Below, piece after piece: positions 9,410-19,000 of a stretch of 64,000 nt of DNA. The notes beneath the pieces were generated by a model. That model saw nothing but the letters and a program-made list of their open reading frames with translations. It was not told where the DNA came from and made no database searches. Every line of letters begins with the position of its first letter. Positions within the stretch are counted from its first letter, which is position 1. This DNA is from Maribacter ulvicola (lineage in GTDB: Bacteria > Bacteroidota > Bacteroidia > Flavobacteriales > Flavobacteriaceae). The stretch spans positions 1,364,001 through 1,428,000 of the forward strand of contig NZ_FTMA01000001.1 in NCBI RefSeq assembly GCF_900155985.1, given 5' to 3'. Both the position numbers and the translations under genes were made by a program.

Positions 9410-10468
9410 TTAAATTCTATATACCATTGCATTGACGTTCATTCCGGCGCCAACACTAGCAAAGATAACAACATCTCCCTTTTTAATTTCCTGATTTTCT
9501 AATTTACCGTCCTTTACCAAATCAAAAAGAGTAGGTATGGTAGCAACAGAGCTGTTGCCTAACTTGGAAATACTCATAGGCATAATGCCTTCTGGCATTT
9601 TTTTGCCATATATTTTGTAGAAGCGTTTTACTATTGCTTCATCCATTTTTTCATTTGCTTGGTGAATAAATATCTTTTTCACCTCATCTATATTAATGCC
9701 GCTATTATCTAGGCATGATGCCATTGCAGTAGGTACGTGGGTTACGGCAAATTCATAAATTTTTCTACCGAGCATTTTTATATAGTATGCCTTTTTTTTA
9801 TCGTCTTTATTATAAGACTCTCCAAAGAAAAGGAAGTTGGCCTCATCATTGGCATAGGTTGCAGATTCATGTGCAATAATTTCGCCACCATCATTGGATT
9901 CTTCTACAATAGCAGCACCTGCACCATCAGAATAGATCATAGAGTCGCGATCATTATCATCAACAATTCTTGATAATGTTTCAGCGCCGATCACCAAGCA
10001 TTTTTTTGCGATACCACTTTTAATAAATGCGTTGGCTTGGATCATCCCTTCAACCCAACCTGGGCAGCCAAAAATTAAGTCGTAAGCAACACATTTTGGG
10101 TTCTTTATTTGTAACTGGTGCTTTACTCTAGTGGCTAAACTTGGTAGGGTGTCACCTTGAATATAACCATCTTTTAAATCACCAAAATTATGGGCTACAA
10201 TGATATAGTCTATGGTTTCTTTGTCTACTTTGGCATTTTCAATAGCTTTCTCTGCAGCGAAAAATGCTAAGTTAGATGTTGTGTATTCTTTAGGAGCATA
10301 TCGCCTTTCTTCAATACCCGTTATAGCTTTGAATTTCTCAATGATAACCTCGTTGCTATATTGGAAAGAAGTGCCGTCTAAATTTAAAAAATTATGGTTA
10401 TTAAAATCTGCGTTAGAAATTTTTAAGTCAGGAATATAACTTCCTGTTCCCGTAATTGATATGCTCAT
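9410..10468 (-). CDS. 3-oxoacyl-ACP synthase III family protein (FabH-like)
   Basis: Thiolase-fold condensing enzyme, 352 residues from the ATG at 10468 (MSISITGTGSYIPDLKIS); an in-frame start 19 codons upstream adds a segment with no family match. The catalytic triad is complete: Cys near residue 135 in YDLIFGCPGWVEGM, His in IFIHQANEKMDEA, and Asn in KLGNSSVATIPTLF. It differs from housekeeping FabH (GCPGW instead of the usual ACAGF-type site), and no acyl carrier protein or other fab gene is adjacent, so it probably serves a specialised lipid or acyl product handled by the downstream methyltransferase and glycosyltransferase (inference). Confidence 0.87.
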   Translation of the reverse strand: MSISITGTGSYIPDLKISNADFNNHNFLNLDGTSFQYSNEVIIEKFKAITGIEERRYAPKEYTTSNLAFFAAEKAIENAKVDKETIDYIIVAHNFGDLKDGYIQGDTLPSLATRVKHQLQIKNPKCVAYDLIFGCPGWVEGMIQANAFIKSGIAKKCLVIGAETLSRIVDDNDRDSMIYSDGAGAAIVEESNDGGEIIAHESATYANDEANFLFFGESYNKDDKKKAYYIKMLGRKIYEFAVTHVPTAMASCLDNSGINIDEVKKIFIHQANEKMDEAIVKRFYKIYGKKMPEGIMPMSISKLGNSSVATIPTLFDLVKDGKLENQEIKKGDVVIFASVGAGMNVNAMVYRI

Positions 10469-10579
10469 TTTTAACTTTTGAATTGTAACCGAAATATAAG
10501 TAAACTGTAGAAATATTATATGCACGCATACTATAGTTTACGACGGTCAAGGTATTTTTGATTTAAAAATAGGAGAATA

Positions 10580-10612
10580 AAAAAAGCCTTTTCTAAATGT
10601 TGAAAAGGCTTT
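10580..10612 (-). terminator. Rho-independent terminator after gcvP
   Basis: Minus-strand stem AAAGCCTTTTC/GAAAAGGCTTT with an 8-nt loop, then a run of T. It lies 20 nt after the gcvP stop and separates gcvP from the KASIII cassette. Confidence 0.8.
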
Positions 10613-10632
10613 ATTATATGGCTTTAGGGCTG

Positions 10633-13485
10633 TTATTCAGTTTCCATATACGCTTCTATAGGGGCGCATGTGCAAATTAAATTACGGTCTCCATATGCAT
10701 CGTCAACTCTGCGTACAGATGGCCAAAATTTATTTTCCGAAATGTATGGTAATGGAAAAGTGGCTTTTTGTCTTGAGTATGGGTATTGCCAATCATCTGT
10801 AGTGGCCATTTCTAAAGTATGAGGAGCATTTTTAAGAACATTATTGGGCTCGTCAATAGTAGAATTGTCAATTTCTGTACGAATGGAAATCATAGCTTCA
10901 CAGAACCTGTCTAATTCGGCTAAATTCTCACTTTCTGTAGGCTCTATCATTACGGTACCCGCAACAGGAAAAGACACGGTAGGTGCGTGAAAACCATAAT
11001 CCATAAGTCGCTTTGCAATATCTGTAACCTCAATACCATTTTTCTTGAAAGGCCTGCAATCCAAAATCATTTCATGGGCAGCTCTTCCTTTTTCACCAGT
11101 GTATAATACATCAAACTTGCCTTCAAGTTTATGTTTTATGTAATTGGCGTTAAGAATTGCGGTTTTTGTTGATTGGGTCAGGCCTGGCTCTCCCAGCATT
11201 TTTATATATCCGTAAGAAATAAGGCAAACTAATGAGCTGCCCCATGGTGCTGCTGATATTGCTGTGATCGCATCTTCGCCGCCAGTTGATATTACCGGGT
11301 TACTTGGTAAAAACGGTACCAATTGTGGGGCAACACAAATTGGACCAACACCAGGTCCGCCACCACCATGCGGTATGGCAAAAGTTTTATGTAGGTTCAA
11401 GTGGCAAACATCTGCGCCAATAGTTGCAGGGTTGGTTAAGCCTACTTGTGCATTCATGTTGGCGCCATCCATATACACTTGTCCGCCATGGTCATGTATT
11501 AACTTTGTAATTTGCTTGATAGACGACTCAAATACACCATGTGTAGATGGGTATGTTACCATTAATGCAGCTAAATTGTCTGAATGCAATTTTGCTTTTT
11601 CCTCAAGATCCGCAACATCAATATTTCCTTTTTCATCGGTTTTGGTAACTACAACTTTCATACCCGCCATTACAGCGGAAGCCGGATTGGTACCGTGAGC
11701 GGAAGAAGGGATCAAGCATATATTTCTTTCAGATTCTCCTCTAGATGCATGATATGCTCTTATGACCATCAATCCTGCATATTCCCCTTGTGCTCCAGAA
11801 TTTGGTTGCAATGATGTATCTGCAAAACCTGTTATTACAGAAAGATCTTTTGCAAGTTCTCTTAGTATGGTTTGGTATCCTTCTGCTTGATCAACTGGTA
11901 CAAATGGGTGAATATTGCCCCAATTAGACGAACTTAACGGTAGCATTTCACTGGCCGCATTTAATTTCATGGTGCAACTTCCCAAAGAAATCATACTGTG
12001 GTTTAGAGCTAAATCTTTACGCTCTAGTTTTTTAATATAACGCATTAATTCAGTCTCTGAATGATATGAATTAAATACCTTGTTTTCCATAAAAGTGCTG
12101 GTACGTTGCACATTATTTGGAATTGAGGTTGTGTTTAATAAATTTGTTATTTCTGACGAGGTTTTACCAAGTGCTTCAGAGAATATGGATAGAATTTGGT
12201 TTAGGTCATATAGAGAAGTTGCTTCATTGACCGCAATTGAGATAGTGTCGTTATCTATGTAATAGAAATTCACTTCATTTGCTTCGGCAATTGGACGTAT
12301 TTTTTTAGCATTTGCTTTGACCGTTATAGTATCGAAATAAGCTGAGTTTGTTTGATAAATGCCTAAATTTTCAAGGGCATCAACTAAAGTAACCGCTGTG
12401 GCATGAATTTTTGATGCTATATATTTTAATCCTTTTGGGCCGTGGTATACCCCATACATTCCCGCCATTACGGCTAGCAATACTTGCGCTGTGCAAATGT
12501 TAGAAGTAGCCTTGTCTCTTTTTATATGTTGCTCTCTGGTTTGTAAGGCCATTCTCAAAGCAGGCTTACCGTCAGTGTCCTTTGTTAGGCCAATTATTCT
12601 TCCTGGAATATTTCTTTTAAATTCTTCTTTAGTAGCAAAGAATGCTGCGTGCGGACCACCATAGCCAAGTGGAATACCAAAACGTTGCGTAGTACCAACA
12701 ACTACATCTACACCAAAATCTCCGGGAGGAGTTAATAATACCAAGCTCATGATATCTGCAGCTACGGCTACCTTAATGCCATTATCTTTTGCTTTGGCTA
12801 CAAAACCGGCATAATCATATACTTGACCGTATTTACCAGGATACTGTAATAAAGCGCCGTAAAAACCTGAACTGAGGTCAAACTCTTCATGGTTTCCTAT
12901 TACCAATTCAATTCCTAAGGGAATAGATCGTGTTTTTAATAGTGATAAAGTTTGTGGTAAAATCTCTTCCGAAACAAAGAATTTTACTATAGCATTCTTT
13001 TTCTGATCACGGCTTCTGACATCAAAAAGCATGGTCATAGCTTCGGCAGCTGCCGTACTTTCATCAAGTAGTGAAGAATTGGCCAATTCCATACCTGTTA
13101 AATCAGAAACAATGGTTTGGAAGTTTAATAAGGCTTCTAATCTACCTTGTGCTATTTCAGCTTGATATGGTGTATAAGCGGTGTACCAACCCGGATTTTC
13201 AAGAATATTTCTTTTAATTACGGACGGTATTAAACTTTCATGGTATCCTAAACCAATATAAGTTTTAAAAATTTTATTCTTTTTAGATAGGGCCTCTGTG
13301 TGTGCAAGAAACTTATGCTCACTCATCGCTGGGTCTAGTTTTAAAGGCTCTTTTAGGCGAATATGTTCTGGTATGGTCTCATAAATAAGTTGTTCTAGAT
13401 TTTCAACACCAACAGTGTTGAACATGGTATTTAAATCTTCTTCCCTAATGCCGATATGGCGTAATGCAAACACGTCCGTCTTCAT
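10633..13485 (-). CDS. gcvP: Glycine dehydrogenase (aminomethyl-transferring), P-protein
   Basis: PLP enzyme that decarboxylates glycine and passes the aminomethyl group to the lipoyl H-protein of the glycine cleavage system. 950 residues, the fused homodimer type in which the N-terminal half (GIREEDLNTMF, YTPYQAEIAQGRLEALLNFQ) and the C-terminal half correspond to GcvPA and GcvPB. The PLP-binding lysine is in NLHKTFAIPHGGGGPG of the C-terminal half, with SAHGTNPASAVMAG upstream. No gcvT or gcvH is nearby. It has its own promoter-like box and terminator, so it looks monocistronic; no glycine riboswitch structure was recognised in the 129-bp upstream gap. Confidence 0.97.
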   Translation of the reverse strand: MKTDVFALRHIGIREEDLNTMFNTVGVENLEQLIYETIPEHIRLKEPLKLDPAMSEHKFLAHTEALSKKNKIFKTYIGLGYHESLIPSVIKRNILENPGWYTAYTPYQAEIAQGRLEALLNFQTIVSDLTGMELANSSLLDESTAAAEAMTMLFDVRSRDQKKNAIVKFFVSEEILPQTLSLLKTRSIPLGIELVIGNHEEFDLSSGFYGALLQYPGKYGQVYDYAGFVAKAKDNGIKVAVAADIMSLVLLTPPGDFGVDVVVGTTQRFGIPLGYGGPHAAFFATKEEFKRNIPGRIIGLTKDTDGKPALRMALQTREQHIKRDKATSNICTAQVLLAVMAGMYGVYHGPKGLKYIASKIHATAVTLVDALENLGIYQTNSAYFDTITVKANAKKIRPIAEANEVNFYYIDNDTISIAVNEATSLYDLNQILSIFSEALGKTSSEITNLLNTTSIPNNVQRTSTFMENKVFNSYHSETELMRYIKKLERKDLALNHSMISLGSCTMKLNAASEMLPLSSSNWGNIHPFVPVDQAEGYQTILRELAKDLSVITGFADTSLQPNSGAQGEYAGLMVIRAYHASRGESERNICLIPSSAHGTNPASAVMAGMKVVVTKTDEKGNIDVADLEEKAKLHSDNLAALMVTYPSTHGVFESSIKQITKLIHDHGGQVYMDGANMNAQVGLTNPATIGADVCHLNLHKTFAIPHGGGGPGVGPICVAPQLVPFLPSNPVISTGGEDAITAISAAPWGSSLVCLISYGYIKMLGEPGLTQSTKTAILNANYIKHKLEGKFDVLYTGEKGRAAHEMILDCRPFKKNGIEVTDIAKRLMDYGFHAPTVSFPVAGTVMIEPTESENLAELDRFCEAMISIRTEIDNSTIDEPNNVLKNAPHTLEMATTDDWQYPYSRQKATFPLPYISENKFWPSVRRVDDAYGDRNLICTCAPIEAYMETE

Positions 13486-13508
13486 AGATACTATTGTTAT
13501 ATAATGTG

Positions 13509-13516
13509 CAAAATTA
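13509..13516 (-). promoter_or_regulatory. Putative -7 promoter box for gcvP
   Basis: Minus-strand TAATTTTG, a full TAnnTTTG match, 23 nt before the gcvP start. No TTG box at the standard spacing was seen. Confidence 0.35.
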
Positions 13517-13602
13517 CCACTTTTATGTGTTTTAATTAGTGTTGCGAGATGCTCATATCTTGAAAGTTTTTAACCAAAACATAAGGTTATAAACACTTTA
13601 AC

Positions 13603-13610
13603 TACTTTTG
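13603..13610 (+). promoter_or_regulatory. Putative -7 box 4 nt before the UbiA-like gene
   Basis: TACTTTTG (TAnnTTTG) ends 4 nt before the ATG at 13615, so transcription would begin at or next to the start codon. The same 4-nt spacing recurs at rarA and rlmB and, with one mismatch, at radC. Confidence 0.4.
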
Positions 13611-13614
13611 TTTA

Positions 13615-14448
13615 ATGGCCCTGCTCAAAAAGATTTTCGATTTTTATCTTGATGCTAGTATTCATGTTGCTTTGGCAATATTTAGTTTAGTTCATGTTAC
13701 GGCACTTACTTTAGACATAAACGTACCTATTGAGCTTTATTTTTTTATTTTTTTTGGATCTATTAGCTGTTATAATTTTGTAAAATTTGGAGTAGAGGCA
13801 CAGAAATATATTCTTGTGGTTAATACCTATCATAAAAACATTCAGTTTTTTAGTTTTGGTTGTCTATTAGTTGCCGGTTATCAGTTGTTTTTTCTGCCGG
13901 AAAGGGTAATGGTAGGCCTCTTTGTTCTCACGGCAATTACAGGGCTTTATGCATTGCCCGTATTGCCCAAGCATAAAAACTTTAGAAGTTTCAGCGGACT
14001 AAAAATTTTGATTGTTGCAGCTGTTTGGGCTGGGACGACAGTGGTATTGCCTGCTGTTTCTGAGTTAGATGTTATTTCTTGGAACGTAAAGGTGGAGACC
14101 GTGCAGCGCTTTCTTTTTGTGCTGGTGCTTTTAATACCTTTTGAAATTAGAGATTTAAAATACGATAGTCCAGCTCTTAAAACTTTACCACAGCGATTAG
14201 GTGTAAGAGGAACAAAAATTATAGGATATGTCTGGGCTATACTTTTTTATATAGCCACTTTTTTGAAAACAGAATTAGAATTTGCTCAAATTATTGTAAA
14301 AACTGTTCTAGTCCTAATGGTGATATTAGTAATCTACTTTACGAAAATAAATCAAAAAAAATACTACGCCTCTTTTTGGGTAGAAGCAATACCTTTATTT
14401 TGGTGGTTGTTGTTTATTGCGGGTAAGAAGTTCATTATTCTACCTTAG
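13615..14448 (+). CDS. UbiA-prenyltransferase-like membrane protein
   Basis: A 277-residue polytopic membrane protein with about eight hydrophobic segments. The sequence IPFEIRDLKYDSPALKTLPQ before the fifth or sixth helix resembles the second aspartate-rich motif of UbiA prenyltransferases (DxxxD), and TLPQRLGVRGTKIIGY matches the residues that follow it. The first motif is degenerate (SCYNFVKFGVEA in place of the N-D-x-x-D pattern), so substrate and activity are uncertain. It stands alone, diverges from gcvP, and its last 14 nt overlap the end of the anti-sigma-like gene on the other strand. Confidence 0.65.
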   Translation: MALLKKIFDFYLDASIHVALAIFSLVHVTALTLDINVPIELYFFIFFGSISCYNFVKFGVEAQKYILVVNTYHKNIQFFSFGCLLVAGYQLFFLPERVMVGLFVLTAITGLYALPVLPKHKNFRSFSGLKILIVAAVWAGTTVVLPAVSELDVISWNVKVETVQRFLFVLVLLIPFEIRDLKYDSPALKTLPQRLGVRGTKIIGYVWAILFYIATFLKTELEFAQIIVKTVLVLMVILVIYFTKINQKKYYASFWVEAIPLFWWLLFIAGKKFIILP

Positions 14449-14665
14449 TAAATAGTTCTTTCATTTTCTTTTTTTCTTCATCAGATAAAATAGATAACCG
14501 CGCTTGGTTGCATAATGAAGTTAATTTTACATTGTTTTTACTGTGATTTGCACAGGTTTTACAAAGTAATAAATGGTAATTTAACTTCATTCTTTCCCAT
14601 AAGGATGCTTCTTTATACTGAGCTTTATCGCAAATAATTACCGCCTTTTTACATGAAATCATCAT
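14435..14665 (-). CDS. Small Cys-rich anti-sigma-like protein
   Basis: A 76-residue protein if started at the ATG at 14665 (MMISCKKAVIICDKAQYKEA); a longer reading from 14692 overlaps the sigma gene. It has paired cysteines and a HLLLCKTCANH motif resembling the H-x3-C-x2-C zinc site of ZAS/zf-HC2 anti-sigma factors. No transmembrane segment follows, so it would be a soluble anti-sigma or partner protein. Its start follows the sigma factor stop by only 2 nt, the normal sigma/anti-sigma arrangement. Confidence 0.65.
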   Translation of the reverse strand: MMISCKKAVIICDKAQYKEASLWERMKLNYHLLLCKTCANHSKNNVKLTSLCNQARLSILSDEEKKKMKELFTKVE

Positions 14666-14667
14666 AA

Positions 14668-15222
14668 TTAAAACCAATTTTGATTTAAACAATTCATTAA
14701 GCCAGTTCTGGCTCTATGTATCATTACCCATAGATTAGACGCATTAATTCCTAATGTATTACAAATATCTTCAGTTTCCATTCCTTCTATTGTTTTCATG
14801 GTGAAAACTTGTGCTTGCTTTTTTGGTAATTTAGAGATGCAATTTTGTATGGCAAGTCCTAATTCTTCATTTTCAAGGGTGTCATTTTCAAAATTACTAT
14901 TGGGGTCGGCAATGCGTTCTTCTATCCAATCTCCCTCCGCATCGGTCTGTGAGCTATAGCTCATACGTACCTCCGCTTTTCCTTTTTTAGAATTTATTTT
15001 ACGATAGTGGTCAATGACCTTACGTTTTAGAATTGCAATGAGCCAAGTACGTTCTGCCGCATCACCTTTAAATTTTTTAGCTGATTTTAAACCTGCTATA
15101 AAGGTGTCTTGAACAAGGTCTTTTGCAATTTCCGCATCACTTACCCTTGTTACGGCATAGTTAAATAGGTAATCTGCATAGAGATCGACCCACTTGTCTG
15201 GATTAAGATTGTTTGTTTCCAT
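14668..15222 (-). CDS. ECF-type RNA polymerase sigma factor
   Basis: A 184-residue sigma-70 family factor. Region 2 runs from about residue 10 to 85 (DYLFNYAVTRVSDAEIAKDL; VQDTFIAGLKSAKKFKGDAA; ERTWLIAILKRKVIDHYRKI), and region 4 near the C-terminus (LPKKQAQVFTMKTIEGMETE; ICNTLGINASNLWVMIHRAR) is the helix-turn-helix for -35 recognition. It is followed by a small Cys-rich anti-sigma-like gene. The signal sensed is unknown; there is no FecR-type membrane anti-sigma here. The acidic/Ser-rich linker between regions 2 and 4 is normal for the class. Confidence 0.9.
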   Translation of the reverse strand: METNNLNPDKWVDLYADYLFNYAVTRVSDAEIAKDLVQDTFIAGLKSAKKFKGDAAERTWLIAILKRKVIDHYRKINSKKGKAEVRMSYSSQTDAEGDWIEERIADPNSNFENDTLENEELGLAIQNCISKLPKKQAQVFTMKTIEGMETEDICNTLGINASNLWVMIHRARTGLMNCLNQNWF

Positions 15223-15238
15223 TTTTTATTCTGCGCTT

Positions 15239-15246
15239 CAAAAGTA
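15239..15246 (-). promoter_or_regulatory. Putative -7 promoter box for the ECF sigma gene
   Basis: Minus-strand TACTTTTG (TAnnTTTG), 16 nt before the sigma factor start. Divergent from a similar box for the rhodanese at 15269-15276. Confidence 0.35.
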
Positions 15247-15268
15247 ATAGAATTTTAGTTATTATTTT

Positions 15269-15276
15269 TATTTTTG
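15269..15276 (+). promoter_or_regulatory. Putative -7 promoter box for the rhodanese gene
   Basis: TATTTTTG (TAnnTTTG), 18 nt before the ATG at 15295. It overlaps an in-frame TTG at 15274, which argues against that TTG as the start. Confidence 0.35.
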
Positions 15277-15294
15277 GTTACAAACGCTGTTATT

Positions 15295-15645
15295 ATGAGG
15301 ATTTTACTAGTTGTTTTACTGCTTATAAGTGTTCAATTTACAATAGGGCAAATAGTGTCAAGACCTATTACAGAGTTTACTGGATTTAATGAGTTTACAG
15401 AAGTGTTATTGGATGTTAGAACATCGGTAGAATTTAAGGCAGGCTGTATTGATGGGGCGGTAAACATTGATTGGTTATCAAATCAATTCAATGAAAGAGT
15501 GCGGTATTTAGATAAAAATAAAAAGATTTATGTGTATTGCAAAAAAGGAGGAAGAAGCATAAAATCTCAAAAAAGGTTAGCTGAGCTCGGTTTTAAAAAT
15601 GTTGTTAACTTAGAAGGTGGTTATGATGCTTTTTTAATGAAATAA
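15295..15645 (+). CDS. Periplasmic rhodanese-like domain protein
   Basis: A single-domain rhodanese of 116 residues from the ATG at 15295. The N-terminus MRILLVVLLLISVQFTIGQ is a signal peptide, so the protein should be in the periplasm. The domain shows LLDVRTSVEFKAGCIDGAVN (the rhodanese entry motif), then IYVYCKKGGRSIKSQKRLAE, where the catalytic Cys sits in the loop CKKGGRS, and ends NVVNLEGGYDAF. Likely carries sulfane sulfur on this Cys; the partner is unknown. Diverges from the sigma factor gene, but no direct link is shown. Confidence 0.88.
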   Translation: MRILLVVLLLISVQFTIGQIVSRPITEFTGFNEFTEVLLDVRTSVEFKAGCIDGAVNIDWLSNQFNERVRYLDKNKKIYVYCKKGGRSIKSQKRLAELGFKNVVNLEGGYDAFLMK

Positions 15646-15671
15646 TACCTTATGAATTACTAATCAAGTAT

Positions 15672-16070
15672 TTATAATTCTGCTAAAATCTTTGTTAATT
15701 GGGTGTCTCTAATTGGTTTTATAATGTAATCAGTTACTTCTTTTATCTTTTTAGTCTTTTCAAAGTCAACTAAGTCTACGGAAGAAGATAAGATGTAAAT
15801 AGTAATATTTTTAGTGATTTTTGGTATTAAATCAATGTATTCGTCCATAAATTTATACCCATCCATAACTGGCATATTAACGTCTAAAAAAATAATATCG
15901 GGTAATATGCTGTGGTTATCCTTGTTTTCTTTAAAAAAAGTCATTGCTTCTGCGCCATCGGTAAAGGAGATGATCCGGTCTACAGTTTTGTGCGCTTGCA
16001 AGGTGTGGAATATGGTATATTGAAAAACCTCATCATCATCTATTACGCAAACCTTAATATTATTGTCCAT
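15672..16070 (-). CDS. Single-domain response regulator
   Basis: A 132-residue CheY-like receiver with no output domain. The acidic pair is in VCVIDDDEVFQYTIF, the phosphoacceptor Asp in DIIFLDVNMPVMDGYKFMDE, the switch Ser in IYILSSSVDL and the conserved Lys in VTDYIIKPI. It lies 12 nt after the stop of the multi-PAS histidine kinase, so the two form a two-component pair. Without an output domain it must act by protein contact, as a phosphorelay carrier, or as a sink for the kinase (inference). Confidence 0.93.
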   Translation of the reverse strand: MDNNIKVCVIDDDEVFQYTIFHTLQAHKTVDRIISFTDGAEAMTFFKENKDNHSILPDIIFLDVNMPVMDGYKFMDEYIDLIPKITKNITIYILSSSVDLVDFEKTKKIKEVTDYIIKPIRDTQLTKILAEL

Positions 16071-16082
16071 TTTTAGATTTGT

Positions 16083-19000
16083 TTAATTTAAAGTGATATA
16101 AAAAGTTGTTCCTATGTTTACTTCGCTAGCTACTGAAATGGTTCCGCCCATTGATGTAATTTGGGCTTTTGTTAAAAATAATCCAATTCCCCTTGCTTCT
16201 GGATGTTTGTGAAAAACTTTGTTTAGCCCAAATATTTTTTGCCCGTGCATTTTCATATTTATCCCTAGTCCATTATCCTTGAACTCTAAATGTGTTGTTC
16301 CATTAATCATTTTTGAAGATATAAAAATTTCAGGCACTCTATCAGGTGACTTATATTTTAAAGAATTACTAACTAAGTTAAGAAAAATACTTTCTAAATA
16401 GATAGGATTGTATTTTACATTTTTAGCTTTCGTGAAATTACTAGTTATACGGGCTTTTGTTTCTATTAATTCTGCGGCTAAAATTTCTTTGGTCTTGAGT
16501 AAAGTTTTGTCAAAAGAGAGTTCTTCTTTGATGACAGCGGTATTATGTTTTAGGGTTATCGTTTCTATTAAGGCATTCAGTGTTTCTGTTAAATGATCTA
16601 TTACGATTTCAAACTTTTCAAATATCTCAATCTTAGCATGTTCATTATCGGTTTTTTTGTATATGTGTAAGAGGGCGTTTAAGTTACTGACCGGAGAACG
16701 TAAATTATGTGAAGTAATATGATTGAATTCTGCAAGTTGTTCATTTTTTGAAGTTAAGGTCATGGTTGACTTTTCTAAGCTTCTATTGGTGTCTAGAATT
16801 TTTTGTTGAGCTTCTATTTGTTCTGTAATGTCCTGACTTGAGCCTATGAGTTCTATAACATTACCTTCCTTGTCTAGTATAACCTCCCCAATTATCTTAA
16901 TTGTTCTTATTGACTTATCATCTTTTACGATACGGTGATGAAATTTATTAAATTGTTTTGTGTCAATAATTCTTTGACCTAGTTCAATAACTTTATCACG
17001 ATCAGCTGGATGTACTCGTTTTAAATACGTGTCAAAATCCGGTCTTGTTTCTTCGTTAAAATCTAAAATCTTTAATAAATTTTCAGATTTCTCCAGATTA
17101 TCGTTGATGATATCCCATTTCCAATGACCTATACTAGATAATTGCTCGGCAAAATTTAGTAGTTGATTTTTTTCTAACAAATCTTGTTCTCGCTTTATGC
17201 GATCCGTAACATCTTGTGTTGTGCCAACAATTTCTATGATATTTCCGTTTTGATCTTTTGTGATTTCGGCTAGTAACTCTAAAGATCGTATAATGCCGTG
17301 ACTCTTTATAATACGAAATGTTAGGGTTTTGTCACTATTATTGGTGTTAAGAATTTCTTTGATGAATTGATTTACTTTTTCAATATCATCTAAATGTACT
17401 TTGGATAAAAATAGTTCGGTAGTTATTGTGGAGTGTAACGCTATCCCATAAATTTTATAGAGATTATCTGACCAAGTAGACTCTCCCGTTGCCGGATTCC
17501 ATTTCCAGGATCCCATCGTGGCTATTTCTTCTGCAATGGAAAGGATATGGTTCTTTTCTTGTATTTGTTTTTTTGCCTTTACCTGGTCGGTAATGTCTTG
17601 TGTAGAGCCTATAATTTCAATATTTCCGTCTTTATCCTTAGAGGTTTCACGTCTAACCTCTAATGTCTTTATTTCTCCATTATTTAGAATTATGCGGTAG
17701 ATATCGTGTTTGTGGTCTATACCTTTAAAAATTTCCTTAATTATCTTTTTTACTCGGTCTAAGTCTGGCGGGTATACACTTGCCAATGCACGTTCAATAG
17801 TTACCGCTGATCCAAGTTTAAAGCCATATATCCTATAAAGATTGTCTGACCATTTGTAGATATTTTTTTCAGGCTTCCATTCCCAAGAACCAAGCATAGC
17901 CATTTGTTCTGCCATGTTCAGTTGCTGGTTACGCTGTAAAAGCTCTAATTCCTTAATCTTGGTTTCAGTAATATCTTGACAGACCCCGGTCATCTCAATA
18001 ACTTCTCCCTTATTATTTCGTATGATTTTTCCTATAGATTTAATAATTTTAATTGTGCCGTCAGCTAGTTGTATCCTATAGGTAGATTTTGGAAAACTGC
18101 CGCTTTGCATGGCGTTGGTAAGTTTGGTGACTATATGCTCACGGTCTTCTTTGTGAATATAATTTATATAAGTTTCAAAGGTTAAGGGTGCTTCTTTGGG
18201 GTGACCATAGATTTCATGTAAATTATCTGACCAAAAAACTTCATTTGTAGGTGTGCTCCACTGCCAATACCCTATTTTTGCCATTCCTTCGGCTATATTT
18301 AAACGGTAATTTTTCTTTGATATTTCTAAATCTTTAGTGTGACTTTCGGTGATATCTAAACAAGTGCCAAGTAACTCTTGTAGGCCGTCACTTTTGTTGA
18401 CGGTAACTTTACCAATAATTTGTATTACTTTGGTTTGGTTGTTTTTTAGCACTATTCTGTGGGTAAAATCATAGAATTTATTATCTTTTATGGATAGGGA
18501 TACCTTTTCCTTTACAAGCTCTTTATCTTCTGGGTGTATTTTGTCAAAATAAGAATCAAAAGTTAGTTTATCTGTTTTAGGTTGGTCAAACATATGATAT
18601 AGGTTTTCTGACCAAAAGACGCTGTTTGTAGCTGGTTTATATCTCCAGTAACCCATAGAAGTTAGGTGTTCTGCAAAATTTAGAAGTTGGTTCTTTTCTA
18701 TTAACTCTTGCTCTATGTTCAGTGTATTGGTTATGTCACGTGCGGTGCCAATTAACTCTTTTTCAGTATTAAGCGTATTGGAGATGATATCTGCGACAAT
18801 TTCTAAAGTTTTAATACTGCCGTCATTGATTATAATTCTATGAATGAAGGTACACTTGGAATTTGTGTCTTGTACAAATTGCATAGAATCGTCAACAATA
18901 TGTTTGTCTTCTGGATGAATACGGGTATACAGTATCTCAAAATTCATAGGGATGTTTTTGTCGAAATCCATAATTTCATATAGATTTTCTGACCATTTAA

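Noticed and set aside
11264..11814. Long open frames on the plus strand opposite gcvP (up to 144 codons)
   Set aside because: They mirror the codon pattern of gcvP, which has a full set of family motifs; their own translations look like antisense of coding DNA.
13486..13614. Possible glycine riboswitch before gcvP
   Set aside because: The gap is too short and no paired aptamer-like structure could be recognised.
15274..15294. TTG start for the rhodanese seven codons upstream of the ATG
   Set aside because: It lies inside the TATTTTTG promoter box, and the ATG at 15295 gives a proper signal peptide.
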